A DNA stretch of 44,630 nucleotides from CAYFVR01 sp046541515 (GTDB lineage: Bacteria; Desulfobacterota; Desulfobacteria; Desulfobacterales; Desulfococcaceae): positions 1 through 44,630 of the forward strand of contig JBKHDD010000022.1 in NCBI GenBank assembly GCA_046541515.1. The letters run 5' to 3'. The translations under genes and the position numbers were made by a program. The notes under the pieces are model-generated. The model was not told the origin of the DNA and did not search any database. It worked only from the letters and a program-made list of their open reading frames with translations. Shown here piece by piece: positions 8,299 through 16,639 of this stretch (position 1 is its first letter; each line of letters begins with the position of its first letter).

Positions 8299-9120
8299 CT
8301 ATTTGATCCCCGCGTACATGAACGACTGCACGAACTGGCGTTGGAACAGCAGAAAGGCAATGAGAAGGGGCGCGACCGAGAGCAGGGTGGCGGCCGAAAT
8401 GACGGACCAATCCACCCCCGACTCCGGGGCGCCGAAAATGCCCAGACCGACGGTGAGCGGCCGCGTTTCCACGGAGTTGGTGACGACCAGGGGCCAAAGG
8501 AAATTGTTCCAATGGTGGCTGATGGAAACCAGACCGTAGGCCAGATAGGTGGGACGGGCCGCGGGCATGTACACCTTCCAGAGCACGCCGAAGACGCCGC
8601 AGCCCTCCAGGCGGGCCGCCTCTTCCAGTTCCTTGGGCGTCGACTTGAACGCCTGCCGCAACAGGAAAATGCCGAACGCGCTGGCCATGTAGGGAAGCCC
8701 GATGCCCAGAATGGTATCCACCAGCCTGAGACTGGACAAGGTGGCGTAGTTTTTCACGATCAGGATTTCCGGGGTGATCATGAGCTGAACCAGCACCAGG
8801 GAAAAGGCGATTTGGCGGCCGCGAAACGCGTAGCGGGCGAAGGCGTAGGCGGCCAAGGTGCAAAGAACCAGTTGCGCCGCCAGAATCGTAGTGACCAGGA
8901 CAAAGGTGTTGAGGGCGTAGCGGGGGAAGGGCGCCCGGGAGAGGGCTTCTCGGAAATTCTCCAGCGTCAGCGGCGCGGTCGGGTCGAAATTGACGGCGTA
9001 TTCGCCGGGATGAAAGGCGGCCCAAAAGGCGTAGGCGAGGGGCGCGATCCAGAGGGCGGCCAGCAGCCACGCGGCGATGGTTTCCAGGTATGTTTGCAAA
9101 ATGCCGCCGGCGGACCTCAT
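8299..9120 (-). CDS. ugpE: Carbohydrate ABC transporter permease, UgpE-like
   Basis: 273 residues; inner-membrane permease of a CUT1-type importer. About six hydrophobic segments are visible. The ABC-permease EAA loop lies at residues 167-173 onward (LEEAARLEG), where the ATPase docks. It ends FVQSFMYAGIK, a typical ending of MalG/UgpE-type proteins. Its ATG overlaps the stop of the other permease by four bases (ATGA), indicating translational coupling. Last gene of the transporter operon, stopping 31 bases before the shared terminator. Substrate is inferred from the UgpB-like binding protein and GlpR-like regulator; a different sugar is possible. Confidence 0.85.
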   Translation of the reverse strand: MRSAGGILQTYLETIAAWLLAALWIAPLAYAFWAAFHPGEYAVNFDPTAPLTLENFREALSRAPFPRYALNTFVLVTTILAAQLVLCTLAAYAFARYAFRGRQIAFSLVLVQLMITPEILIVKNYATLSSLRLVDTILGIGLPYMASAFGIFLLRQAFKSTPKELEEAARLEGCGVFGVLWKVYMPAARPTYLAYGLVSISHHWNNFLWPLVVTNSVETRPLTVGLGIFGAPESGVDWSVISAATLLSVAPLLIAFLLFQRQFVQSFMYAGIK

Positions 9121-9995
9121 CGGTAATGCACCCGTTTGTCCAACGAAAAAAACTGCAACAGCGCCAGAATCGCCAGCACGAGGAGCAGGGCGACGGTCAG
9201 GGCCGCCGCAAAATTGGCGTCGAAATAGGAAAAGGCGGTTTCGAAGATGTAGTAGAGCAGCAGGTTGCTGGCGTTGTCGGGGCCGCCCTTGGTCAGCACG
9301 AACAGGTGATCCACCAGTTTGAAGGAATTGAGCACCGCGTTGATCAACACGAAGAGGGTGGTGGGCATGAGCAGCGGAAACAGCACCCGCCGGAAATAAT
9401 ACCACCGCGTGGAACCTTCCAATCGGGCGGCTTCGTCCAGCTCCGGCGGAATGTTCTGGAGCGCGGCCAGATAGAAGATCATGAAAAAACCGGCCTCCTT
9501 CCAGACGGTCATCGCCATGATGGCCGGCAGCACCGTGGCGGGGTCGCCCAGCCAGTTGTGGCCCGGCAGCCCAAACCAAGCGGCGATTTGATCGATGAGC
9601 CCGATGTCCGGCGTGTAGAAGAACAGCCAGATGTTCGCCACGGCGATCATGGGCAGGATGGTCGGCGTGAAATAGGCCATGCGCACCAGGGACCGGCCCG
9701 GCAGGGAACGATTCACCAAGAGCGCCATGACGATGGCCAGGGCGATGGAGGCGGGGATGGTGCCGGCCGCGAACCAGAGGTTGTTGGCCAGCACCTTCCA
9801 GAAAATCGGATCGTCCAACATTCGCTCGTAATTGCCGAAGCCGATGAACCGGGAGGGACGGATCGCCGATCCCTTGGAAAAGAGGCTGGAGAAAACGGTC
9901 GCCGCCGTCGGATAATGGGTGAAGGCGACGAGCAGAATGGCCGCCGGCGTCAGCAGCAGCCAGCCGTAAAGGCTTCGTTTGGAAACGGATCGCAT
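9117..9995 (-). CDS. ugpA: Carbohydrate ABC transporter permease, UgpA-like
   Basis: 292 residues; partner permease of the CUT1 heterodimer. TM1 is near residues 10-26 (GWLLLTPAAILLVAF), and the EAA loop at 188-194 reads LDEAARLEG. ATG 9995 was chosen because GGGGGTGG lies just upstream on the coding strand and the TM1 distance is normal. An earlier in-frame codon would add 35 residues lying across the intercistronic terminator. It is separated from the binding-protein gene by a strong hairpin, so the permeases are probably made in lower amounts than the binding protein. Glycerol-3-phosphate or a related polyol/sugar is the likely cargo, by context only. Confidence 0.85.
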   Translation of the reverse strand: MRSVSKRSLYGWLLLTPAAILLVAFTHYPTAATVFSSLFSKGSAIRPSRFIGFGNYERMLDDPIFWKVLANNLWFAAGTIPASIALAIVMALLVNRSLPGRSLVRMAYFTPTILPMIAVANIWLFFYTPDIGLIDQIAAWFGLPGHNWLGDPATVLPAIMAMTVWKEAGFFMIFYLAALQNIPPELDEAARLEGSTRWYYFRRVLFPLLMPTTLFVLINAVLNSFKLVDHLFVLTKGGPDNASNLLLYYIFETAFSYFDANFAAALTVALLLVLAILALLQFFSLDKRVHYR

Positions 9996-10079
9996 GATTT
10001 TCGGCCACCCCCGACCATTCCGCGCGCCGATTGGTTGGAATCCCCGTCGTGGTTCCGGGCGAATCGCCCCGGACTCGTG

Positions 10080-10110
10080 AAAAAACGGCCCGGCGGACAC
10101 CGCCGGGCCG
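10080..10110 (-). terminator. Intercistronic terminator after the binding-protein gene
   Basis: CGGCCCGGCGG (10086-10096) pairs perfectly with CCGCCGGGCCG (10100-10110) around a three-base loop. On the minus strand it is followed by six T (10085-10080). It sits between the binding-protein stop and the permease start, a common way to produce excess binding protein over permease. Confidence 0.8.
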
Positions 10111-10118
10111 CGCCGATT

Positions 10119-11396
10119 CTACCGATAGGGCTTCAGCAGATTGTCCGCCGCGGTCTGGGCTTCCTTGAGCGCCGCCTCCGGCGTCTTGGCCCCGGTCAGG
10201 GCCGCCTGGATGGCGTCGTCCAGGGCCTTGCGGACCCGTCCGGTCTGGTAGGTGGACAGCTCCGCGGTGGCGTATTCCAGCTGATCCCGCGCCACGGCGG
10301 CGTAGGGGAATTTCTTGACGTATTCCCGAAGCGCGGGGGTTTCATAGGCCGCCGGGCCGACCCCCATGTATCCGGTTTTCATGGACCATTCCGCAGACTG
10401 TTCCGGGCTGGTCATGAATTTGATCAGCCGCATGGCCGCCGTGCGCTCTTCCGGGGTGGTTTTCTTGAAAATGTAGAAGTTGCCGCCGCCCGTCGGGGTG
10501 CCCCGGCGCTCCTTGGCGGGCAGCATGGCCACGCCGAAGTCGAAATCGGCGTTGTCCTTCACCGCCGTCAGGTTGCCGGTGGAATGCCACATGATGGCGG
10601 TTTTGCCTTCCAGAAAGTTTTGACGCAAGGTGCCCCATTCGATGGTTCCCGTGGGCATGACCTTGTGGGTTTCGCCCAATTCCCGCCAGAATCGAAGGGC
10701 TTCCACCACCGCCGGGTCGTCGAAATAGGTTCGGTTGCCGTCGCCGTTCATCAGCACCTGGTCGTTCTGCATGGTCAGGGCGCCGAACATCCAGTAGGGA
10801 TAGCCGGTGGACGGAATCATCGCGCCCCACTGGGAGCCGTCCGCCTTGGTGAGTTTTTTGCCCATGGACGCCATTTCGTCCCAGGTGGCGGGCGGCGTTT
10901 CTGGATCGAGTCCGGCCTCGCGGAACGCGTCCTTGTTGTAGTACATGACGATGGTGGAGCGCTGGAACGGAATGCCCCAGGTCTTGCCGGCGGTGCGGCC
11001 GTTTTCCATCAGCGCCGGATAGAAGGAGTCCAGCCACGCCTTTTCCTCGTCGGTCGCGACGATGTCGTCGAAGGCCACGATGGCGTCCTGTTCGATCAGC
11101 TCGTAAATGTCGATGGAAAACATCACCGAAAGCTGGGCCGGCCGACCGCTTTTCAGGGCCGCCAGCGCCTTGATCCGAGCGTCGTTGTAGTTGCCCGCGT
11201 AAATGGCGTTTACCTTGACGTCCGGGTTCTCTTCCATGAAATCGGCCACCATGCCGTCCACGATCTGGGTCAGCGGACCGCCCACGGCCACCGGGTAGTA
11301 CATGGTCAGTTCGGTGACGGCCCCCGCCGTTCCGGCCATGGCCAGGCAGGCCGCCGTCGCCCAGGCGATCATCAACGCGCGCATTCCTTTCCGCAT
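10119..11396 (-). CDS. ugpB: Extracellular solute-binding protein, UgpB-like
   Basis: 425 residues. The signal peptide ends near AGTAGA-V27. It belongs to family-1 solute-binding proteins that capture sugar-type substrates in the periplasm and pass them to the permeases. UgpB-like stretches include IYAGNYNDARIKALAALKSG, STIVMYYNKDAFREAGLDPE and PPATWDEM. ATG 11396 follows a strong AGGAGGAAATT site; the frame remains open 16 codons further, but that would spoil the signal peptide. It lies immediately downstream of the ATPase gene and upstream of the permeases. The sn-glycerol-3-phosphate assignment rests on resemblance recalled from UgpB and on the GlpR-like regulator. Confidence 0.85.
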   Translation of the reverse strand: MRKGMRALMIAWATAACLAMAGTAGAVTELTMYYPVAVGGPLTQIVDGMVADFMEENPDVKVNAIYAGNYNDARIKALAALKSGRPAQLSVMFSIDIYELIEQDAIVAFDDIVATDEEKAWLDSFYPALMENGRTAGKTWGIPFQRSTIVMYYNKDAFREAGLDPETPPATWDEMASMGKKLTKADGSQWGAMIPSTGYPYWMFGALTMQNDQVLMNGDGNRTYFDDPAVVEALRFWRELGETHKVMPTGTIEWGTLRQNFLEGKTAIMWHSTGNLTAVKDNADFDFGVAMLPAKERRGTPTGGGNFYIFKKTTPEERTAAMRLIKFMTSPEQSAEWSMKTGYMGVGPAAYETPALREYVKKFPYAAVARDQLEYATAELSTYQTGRVRKALDDAIQAALTGAKTPEAALKEAQTAADNLLKPYR

Positions 11397-11433
11397 AATT
11401 TCCTCCTTTTCAAATTCCTGATGGGGATGGGGA

Positions 11434-12495
11434 TTATCGAGCAAGCGGCGCCGCCTCGTCCCGGCGCAAACCGTTCGCGTCGAACCAGTGGACCGCAGTT
11501 GAAGACCAGCAAATTCGATTCGTTTCTCCCGGTTGAAACCGGTGGCCGTTGTCCGTTTTGGCGAAAACCGGCGTCCCGTCGCATTCCAGGCGGACCATGG
11601 TTTCCGCGCCGAGATAATCGGCGGAAACCACCCGGGCCGATAGTCCCTCTTCGCCGAAGCGGATATGTTCCGGCCTCACCCCGAGGCGCCAGCCTTCCCG
11701 GCCGGCGGCGCTTTCCGAAAGAATCTTCCAGCCGTCCGCGTCCGCCCGCTCCCGAAGAAGATCCGCGGGCAGCAGGTTCATGGGCGGGGACCCCATAAAC
11801 CGTGCGGCGAAGATGGTGGCCGGCCGTTCGTACAGCTCCCGGGGCGGGCCGGATTGTTCGATTCGTCCGTCTTTCAAAAGAACCACCTGATCCGCCATGG
11901 TCATGGCCTCCACCTGATCGTGGGTCACGTAGATCATGGTGAGGCCCAGTTTCCGCTGAAGTGTGCGGATTTCATCCCGCATTTCCGCCCGCAGCTTGGC
12001 GTCCAGGTTGGACAGCGGCTCGTCCATCAGGCAAACCGGTCTTCGGGAGACGATGGAGCGGGCCAGGGCCACCCGTTGCCGCTGCCCGCCGGACAATTGG
12101 GCCGGTTTCCGTTCCAGCAACTCCGCCAGCCCCACCATGCGGGCCGCTTCCGCAAGGCGGGCTTTCCGCTCCCCGGCCGAAACTTTCCGCACCTTCAGAC
12201 CGAACAGAATGTTTTCCCGCACGTTGAGATGGGGAAAGAGGGCGTAGGATTGAAACACCATGGAGACGCCCCGCCGCGCCGGGTCTAGACCGACCACGTT
12301 TATGCCGCCGATTTCGATCTCGCCGGCGGAAACGTCCTCCAACCCCGCGATGAGGCGCAGGATGGTGGACTTGCCGCAGCCCGAGGGTCCCAGCAAAATC
12401 GTGAGCGCGCCTTCGGCCACGCGAAAGGAGACCCGGTCCACGGCCTGGACGCTTCCCCACTGTTTGGACAGCTTCCGAACTTCGATGCGGCTCAT
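11434..12495 (-). CDS. ugpC: ABC transporter ATPase, UgpC/MalK-type
   Basis: 353 residues; cytoplasmic ATPase powering the importer. Walker A GPSGCGKST (36-44), Q-loop Gln82, signature LSGGQ (134-138), Walker B VCLMDEP (154-160) and H-loop His192 (VTHDQVEA) are all present. After about residue 240 comes a TOBE/MalK-type regulatory domain (LGVRPEHIRFGEEG, VVSADYLGAETMVRLE). ATG 12495 overlaps the regulator's stop by four bases (ATGA), so the regulator and ATPase are translationally coupled. All catalytic motifs are intact. Confidence 0.92.
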   Translation of the reverse strand: MSRIEVRKLSKQWGSVQAVDRVSFRVAEGALTILLGPSGCGKSTILRLIAGLEDVSAGEIEIGGINVVGLDPARRGVSMVFQSYALFPHLNVRENILFGLKVRKVSAGERKARLAEAARMVGLAELLERKPAQLSGGQRQRVALARSIVSRRPVCLMDEPLSNLDAKLRAEMRDEIRTLQRKLGLTMIYVTHDQVEAMTMADQVVLLKDGRIEQSGPPRELYERPATIFAARFMGSPPMNLLPADLLRERADADGWKILSESAAGREGWRLGVRPEHIRFGEEGLSARVVSADYLGAETMVRLECDGTPVFAKTDNGHRFQPGETNRICWSSTAVHWFDANGLRRDEAAPLAR

Positions 12496-13268
12496 GGGGC
12501 GGCTTCTCCGGGGCAAAGAATCAGTTCGGCGTGGGATCGGCGAATCTGGTCCAGGATGTTGTCGGGGGGCGTCCGGTCGCAGAAAATTTTGTCCGCCTCG
12601 CCAATGTGGCCGCCGCGGACATGGGCGGCGCGGCCAAACTTGGTCTGGTCCAGCACCAGAAAAGAGGCCCGGCTGTTGGCTCGGATGATTTGCCGTGCCC
12701 GGACTTCTTCCTCGCAAAAGTCCAAAAGAGTGCCGTCCTCGTCCACCCCGGCGACGCCGTAAACGCCGATGTCCACCTTGTAGGCGCCGAAGAGCGCCTC
12801 CACCCCGGCGCCCAAAACGTCCCGGTCGCCGTTGCGCAGCCGTCCGCCGGCCACGGTGACCTGGAAGGTCGGATTTCCGCAGACCAACATGGCGATGTTG
12901 AGATTGTTGGTGAAAATGCGAAGCCCCTGGTGGGACAGGAGGGATCGGGATACGATTTCGGGCGTGGTGCCGATGCTGAAGGAGAGGGACGCGCCGTCCG
13001 GGACGTGGCGGGCCACTTCGGCCGCGATCCGCAGTTTGGCCTCGGCGTTGAGGATTTGCCGGCAGGCGTAGGCCACGTTTCCGGAACCGCCGATTCGCCG
13101 AGCCCCGCCGTGCCGGCGCTGGGCGACGCCCTGGTCGCAGAGCCGGTTGATGTCCCGACGGATGGTCTGGGTGGTGACCAGAAACCGTTGCGCAAGTTCC
13201 TCCACTTTGACGGAATCCTCCCGGCGGATGATCTCGGCGATCTGGGCCTGGCGTTCGGTACGGTTCAT
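12492..13268 (-). CDS. DeoR/GlpR-family transcriptional repressor
   Basis: 258 residues from ATG 13268. The N-terminal HTH of the DeoR family lies at residues about 5-55 (VEELAQRFLVTTQTIRRDIN, then HGGARR). A DeoR sugar-phosphate sensor domain follows (LSFSIGTTPEIVSRSL, VTVAGGRL, LDQTKFGRAAHV). Such proteins repress catabolic or transport genes until a phosphorylated sugar or glycerol-3-phosphate binds. A TTG at 13307 would add 13 residues and is not supported by a visible SD. It heads the transporter operon, so autoregulation is likely; three TTCAAATGAA sites lie upstream, one only about 35 bases from the start. Confidence 0.88.
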   Translation of the reverse strand: MNRTERQAQIAEIIRREDSVKVEELAQRFLVTTQTIRRDINRLCDQGVAQRRHGGARRIGGSGNVAYACRQILNAEAKLRIAAEVARHVPDGASLSFSIGTTPEIVSRSLLSHQGLRIFTNNLNIAMLVCGNPTFQVTVAGGRLRNGDRDVLGAGVEALFGAYKVDIGVYGVAGVDEDGTLLDFCEEEVRARQIIRANSRASFLVLDQTKFGRAAHVRGGHIGEADKIFCDRTPPDNILDQIRRSHAELILCPGEAAP

Positions 13269-13301
13269 GGCGTTGGATGAGGCGAGGGGTTGGAATGGAA
13301 C

Positions 13302-13495
13302 GTTCAAATGAACATTCTTTGCCCGTTGCGGATTGCTTGAAAACCGCCATGAATCTATTTTTTAATTGTTTGGCGTGTATTCGGTTTCGATGAGTTTTCG
13401 ATGAGTTTTCAAATGAACCGAAATCGAGCCGGAAAGAGGGAGGAGATGGGCGGCGCGGGTTCGCGGGAAATGCGGGAGCATTCCCTTCAAATGAA
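13302..13495. promoter_or_regulatory. Three TTCAAATGAA palindromic sites: candidate DeoR operators
   Basis: The same 10-mer, a palindrome around a central AA, occurs at 13303-13312, 13408-13417 and 13486-13495. The first copy extends to GTTCAAATGAAC. The second follows two direct copies of TTTTCGATGAG-like sequence (13385-13406). Clustering of an identical 10-mer in 200 bases directly upstream of a DeoR-type repressor suggests cooperative operators. No biochemical match is claimed. Confidence 0.6.
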
Positions 13496-13524
13496 TTGGA
13501 AGGGCGGATGGCCGAGGTTGCCGG

Positions 13525-13571
13525 AAAGAAAAAGGGGAAGACGAACCATTCCTGCGGCTCCGGTCTTCCCC
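13525..13571 (-). terminator. Terminator after trmO
   Basis: GGGGAAGAC (13534-13542) pairs with GTCTTCCCC (13563-13571). On the minus strand the stem is followed by TTTTTCTTT. It lies about 180 bases beyond the trmO stop and would end the rlmD-trmO transcript before the DeoR operon. Confidence 0.75.
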
Positions 13572-13574
13572 GCC

Positions 13575-13609
13575 CCCGGGAGCGACAAGTTGTGCTCGTC
13601 GCTCCCGGG
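13575..13609. repeat. 12-bp perfect inverted repeat beside the terminator
   Basis: CCCGGGAGCGAC (13575-13586) and GTCGCTCCCGGG (13598-13609) form a perfect stem with an 11-base loop, adjoining the trmO terminator. It has no T-run of its own. It may help the terminator or protect the 3' end of the transcript. Confidence 0.6.
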
Positions 13610-13748
13610 CGAGGCAGAGATAATTGCGGAAAGCGTCTCTATGGGCGTTCAATCCCTATAAATTCAAAGCCCTTGGGAGCCTTCTTCGGCAGGGTTTTTT
13701 CGGATATGGCCCGGGATTCATTCCCCGGCGGCGCCGGCTCTCTGGCGT

Positions 13749-14171
13749 TCACCCTTTCTGCTCCCCACTCGGACAATCCGTCTCCCCCGTAATCCACGGC
13801 TTGATGTCCAGAATCGGCGTGCCGTGGATCATGTCGATTCCCCGCACCTGAATCTGGCCGCCCTGGCGGGAGAGGACCTCCAGCACCGACAGCCCGATGG
13901 GGTTGGGGCGGACCGGGGAACAGATGCTGAACACCCCCTTTTCCTCGCTTCGGTGGGGCGGGGTGCGCCGCAGGTATTCCGGCGTGAACGCGGGGCTCTG
14001 GTGAAAATGGAAGAGCACCACGATCCGCTGCCCCTCTTGGATATCCGTCAACCCCGGCTCGAACACCGGATCGATGTCCAAGACCCCTTCCGCCGAGGAA
14101 ACGGTCCAATGCCGGGGGATTTGTTGTTCCGCCGTCCGGACCACGCCGATGGGCTTCATTTCGATGGTCAT
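13749..14171 (-). CDS. trmO: tRNA (N6-threonylcarbamoyladenosine37-N6)-methyltransferase TrmO
   Basis: 140 residues, the size of a TrmO (YaeB/VirR-like) single-domain enzyme using SAM to methylate t6A37 in tRNA-Thr. Conserved blocks seen: MKPIGVVRT at the start, GQRIVVLFHFHQSP, then GVFSICSPVRPNPIGLSVLE, and near the end GTPILDIKPWI. Its ATG overlaps the stop of rlmD by four bases (ATGA), so two RNA-modification enzymes are translationally coupled. Some relatives are annotated as a metal-binding SAM domain of unknown role, but the NPIG and DIKP motifs fit TrmO well. Confidence 0.85.
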   Translation of the reverse strand: MTIEMKPIGVVRTAEQQIPRHWTVSSAEGVLDIDPVFEPGLTDIQEGQRIVVLFHFHQSPAFTPEYLRRTPPHRSEEKGVFSICSPVRPNPIGLSVLEVLSRQGGQIQVRGIDMIHGTPILDIKPWITGETDCPSGEQKG

Positions 14172-15607
14172 TTGTTCGATCCCTTTTGGATGGTCCGCCA
14201 GAACCGCCTTTGGCTCGATTGCCGCCGCTCCAGCCGCGCCACCGATTCGATGTGATAGGTGTGGGGAAACAGGTCCACCGGCTGAACTTCCGCCATTTCG
14301 TAGGCCTCGGCCATCAGCGACACATCCCGGGCCAGGGTGGTCGGGTTGCAGGAGACGTAGACGATCCGTCGGGGCGCGAGGTCCAGCACCTGCGGGACCA
14401 CGTCCTTGTGGAGCCCGGCCCGGGGCGGGTCGAGGATGACCACGTCCGGGCGCGCCTCGATCGCCGGCAGCACTTCCTTGATGTCGCCGGCCAGGAACCG
14501 GCAGTTGGCGACGCCGTTGAATTCCGCGTTCCGCCGGGCGTCGGCCACGGAACTCTCCGCCATCTCAACGCCGATCACCTCCCGGGCCGCTTCCGAGAGA
14601 AAAATGCCGATGGTCCCCGTGCCGCAGTATAGGTCCAAGACCGTTTCCGTCCCGGCGAGGCCCGCGAAATCCCGCACCACGCCGTAGAGCGTTTCCGCCC
14701 CCCGGGTGTTGGTCTGAAAAAAGGAATTGGCCGAAATTTCGAACCGGTACTTCCCGATCCGGTCCTGGATGACCGGCGCCCCGGCAAGGTGCACTTCGTA
14801 TTCCCCCACGGCGATTCCGGCCTTCCGGGCGGTGACGTTGTTCACCACCGACACCACTTCGGGGTATTTTTCCCGAATCCGTTCCGCCAGGGGCAACACC
14901 GCCTCCCGATCCTCCCAGGCCGTGATCAGATTGACCATCCACTGGTCCTCGGCTTCGGAATGGCGAACCATCAAAAACCGCCAGAATCCCTCGTGGCTTT
15001 TGAGTCCGTAGACCGGCAAGTCCGAGTTCCGAATGTGGGCCCGGGTTTCGGCCAGGAGGTCGTTGCCCCGGGCGGGCTGGATGAGGCATTCCTCGATGTC
15101 CAAGACCTTGAAAAAGGCGCCGGGAACGTGAAGGCCGATGCCGAAATCCGCCGGAATGTCTTCCCTGCCCAGTTCGTGGGGCATCAGCCAGCGGCGGTCG
15201 GAACAGGAAAATTCCATTTTGTTCCGGTAGCCGAACACCTTTTCCGAGGGAATCACCGGGCGAACCGGCGCCGCCTCCAGCAGGCCGATGTGTTTGAGAG
15301 ACTCGGCCACGTGTTCTCGTTTAAGGCCAAGTTGGACTTCGTAGGGCAGGAACTGCCACTTGCAGCCGCCGCAATGGTCGCTGTATCGGCATGGGGCCGG
15401 GATTCGAAGCTCGGACGGGGACAGGATCTCCAGGGCGCGAGCTTCGGCGTAATTTTTCTTTTTTCGGATGATCCGCGCCAGGACCCGATCGCCGGGCACC
15501 GTTCCGTCCACGAAAATGGTGAATCCCTCCGGCTTCGCAATGCCCCGGCCGCCGAACGCGACGCGGGTAATGTCCAGTTCCAGGGCGGCGCCCCGTTTGA
15601 TGGCCAT
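14168..15607 (-). CDS. rlmD: 23S rRNA (uracil-5-)-methyltransferase, RlmD/RumA type
   Basis: 479 residues. An N-terminal TRAM domain (about 1-62) is followed by the 4Fe-4S cysteines C73, C79, C82 and C174. The SAM-binding motif LDLYCGTGTIGIFLS lies near 324-338, DPPRAGL near 393, and the catalytic nucleophile Cys420 is in YVSCNPTTLARD. The enzyme makes m5U in 23S rRNA, the exact uridine depending on the paralogue (RlmD, RlmCD). ATG 15607 sits after GAGAAGG; the frame extends another 80 codons upstream with implausible Arg-rich sequence. Four-base overlap with trmO downstream. A TATAAT box at 15657-15662 may drive it. Confidence 0.9.
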   Translation of the reverse strand: MAIKRGAALELDITRVAFGGRGIAKPEGFTIFVDGTVPGDRVLARIIRKKKNYAEARALEILSPSELRIPAPCRYSDHCGGCKWQFLPYEVQLGLKREHVAESLKHIGLLEAAPVRPVIPSEKVFGYRNKMEFSCSDRRWLMPHELGREDIPADFGIGLHVPGAFFKVLDIEECLIQPARGNDLLAETRAHIRNSDLPVYGLKSHEGFWRFLMVRHSEAEDQWMVNLITAWEDREAVLPLAERIREKYPEVVSVVNNVTARKAGIAVGEYEVHLAGAPVIQDRIGKYRFEISANSFFQTNTRGAETLYGVVRDFAGLAGTETVLDLYCGTGTIGIFLSEAAREVIGVEMAESSVADARRNAEFNGVANCRFLAGDIKEVLPAIEARPDVVILDPPRAGLHKDVVPQVLDLAPRRIVYVSCNPTTLARDVSLMAEAYEMAEVQPVDLFPHTYHIESVARLERRQSSQRRFWRTIQKGSNK

Positions 15608-15635
15608 AAATCTTGCCTTCTCTTTTTCAAAATTC

Positions 15636-15664
15636 TTGTCAAATGCCAAGAATTCGATTATAAA
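15636..15664 (+). promoter_or_regulatory. Promoter of the alpha/beta hydrolase, overlapping the rlmD -10 box
   Basis: TTGTCA (15636-15641), 17 bases, TATAAA (15659-15664): five of six matches at both boxes with ideal spacing. On the opposite strand TATAAT occupies 15657-15662 and could be the rlmD -10, though its -35 is poor. The two promoters would overlap almost completely, so their polymerases should exclude each other. Confidence 0.6.
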
Positions 15665-15812
15665 ACCCGGTTGGAAAATCCGGTAATTTTCCCCGAAATC
15701 GGGGCGGGGAAAACGGACCGGTCCATCCCGCCTCGCCCGCCGCCGTCTCTTTTTTCGTCTCCGACGGGCGTCTTTTCCCCGCATTTTCCCCGTCCCGCAA
15801 GGAATCCGAATC

Positions 15813-16622
15813 ATGGAAGCGATCGAAATTCCCATCCAGGCGTCCACCCGCGCCGTGTCCTTCGCCAGCCAGGAGTTTGCCCTGGAGGGCGTGCTTCATC
15901 TGCCGGAATTCGCAGAGGACGCGCCGCTGGTGGTGGGGGTTCACGGTCTGTTCAGCTCCGCGGAATCGCCCAAACAGATCGCCTTGGCCCAAGCCTGCGC
16001 CCGCCGCGGAATCGGTTACTTCCGTTTCAGCCATCGGGGATGCGGAAACAGCGACGGAGAATTCGGCCGGGTCACCAGCCTGGACGCCCGTTGCGCCGAT
16101 CTGGCCGACGCCGTGGCGGCCGCCCGTCGCGAAGCCCCGTTTGGCCCAAGGCTGGGCCTTTTCGGCAGCAGCCTGGGCGGAACCGTTTGCCTGGCCATGG
16201 CCCGCGCTCTCCACGCGTCCGCCGTGGTGACCCTGGCGACCCCCCTTCGAAGCGACATTGTCCGTCGGGTGGTGGAGCCGGGCGATCCCGTCGAGTCCAA
16301 CCTGCCCGAGTGGGATCCCGCCGCGCTGGCCTTCGACGTGCGGGAACGGGCCGCCGGCGTTTCCAACCTTTTGATTCTCCACGGCGACTCGGACAAAGTG
16401 GTCGCGCCGTCCGAAGCGTTTCGGGTCTACCAGCTTGGGGCGACGCCCAAGCGAATCATCATGTTTCGGGATGGAGACCACAGGTTGAGTCGGGAAGAGA
16501 ACCAGGAAAAATTCCAGCGGGAAACCGTCAACTGGTTCCGGGACAAATTGCTGAGCCGCGGCAAGGCGGAGGGGCAAAATGAAGGGCGGCCGAGGCCGCC
16601 CCGCGCTCATGGCTTTGGCTGA
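15813..16622 (+). CDS. Alpha/beta-hydrolase (serine hydrolase, CocE/BAAT-like fold)
   Basis: 269 residues, cytoplasmic, no signal peptide. The nucleophile elbow GSSLGG places Ser120 as nucleophile. Asp194 (HGDSDKVV) and His223 (RDGDHRL) complete the triad, and VHGLFSSAES at about 43-52 gives the oxyanion-hole region. Such proteins are esterases, thioesterases or peptidases; the substrate cannot be read from the sequence. ATG 15813 follows AAGGAATCC. The C-terminal 20 residues are basic and Pro/Gly-rich because the frame runs through the hairpin that terminates the convergent OmpA gene. Confidence 0.8.
   Translation: MEAIEIPIQASTRAVSFASQEFALEGVLHLPEFAEDAPLVVGVHGLFSSAESPKQIALAQACARRGIGYFRFSHRGCGNSDGEFGRVTSLDARCADLADAVAAARREAPFGPRLGLFGSSLGGTVCLAMARALHASAVVTLATPLRSDIVRRVVEPGDPVESNLPEWDPAALAFDVRERAAGVSNLLILHGDSDKVVAPSEAFRVYQLGATPKRIIMFRDGDHRLSREENQEKFQRETVNWFRDKLLSRGKAEGQNEGRPRPPRAHGFG
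16584..16601 (-). terminator. Terminator of the OmpA-like gene, inside the hydrolase 3' end
   Basis: GGGCGGCC (16584-16591) and GGCCGCCC (16594-16601) form a tight stem. On the minus strand TTCATTTT follows. The stem lies within the last codons of the convergent hydrolase gene. Confidence 0.55.
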
Positions 16623-16639
16623 CGCCCTTTTTTTGGGAA

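Noticed and set aside
9090..11798. Long plus-strand open frame across the transporter operon
   Set aside because: It runs antisense through parts of three well-supported minus-strand genes and a terminator; its composition is typical of a shadow frame in GC-rich DNA.
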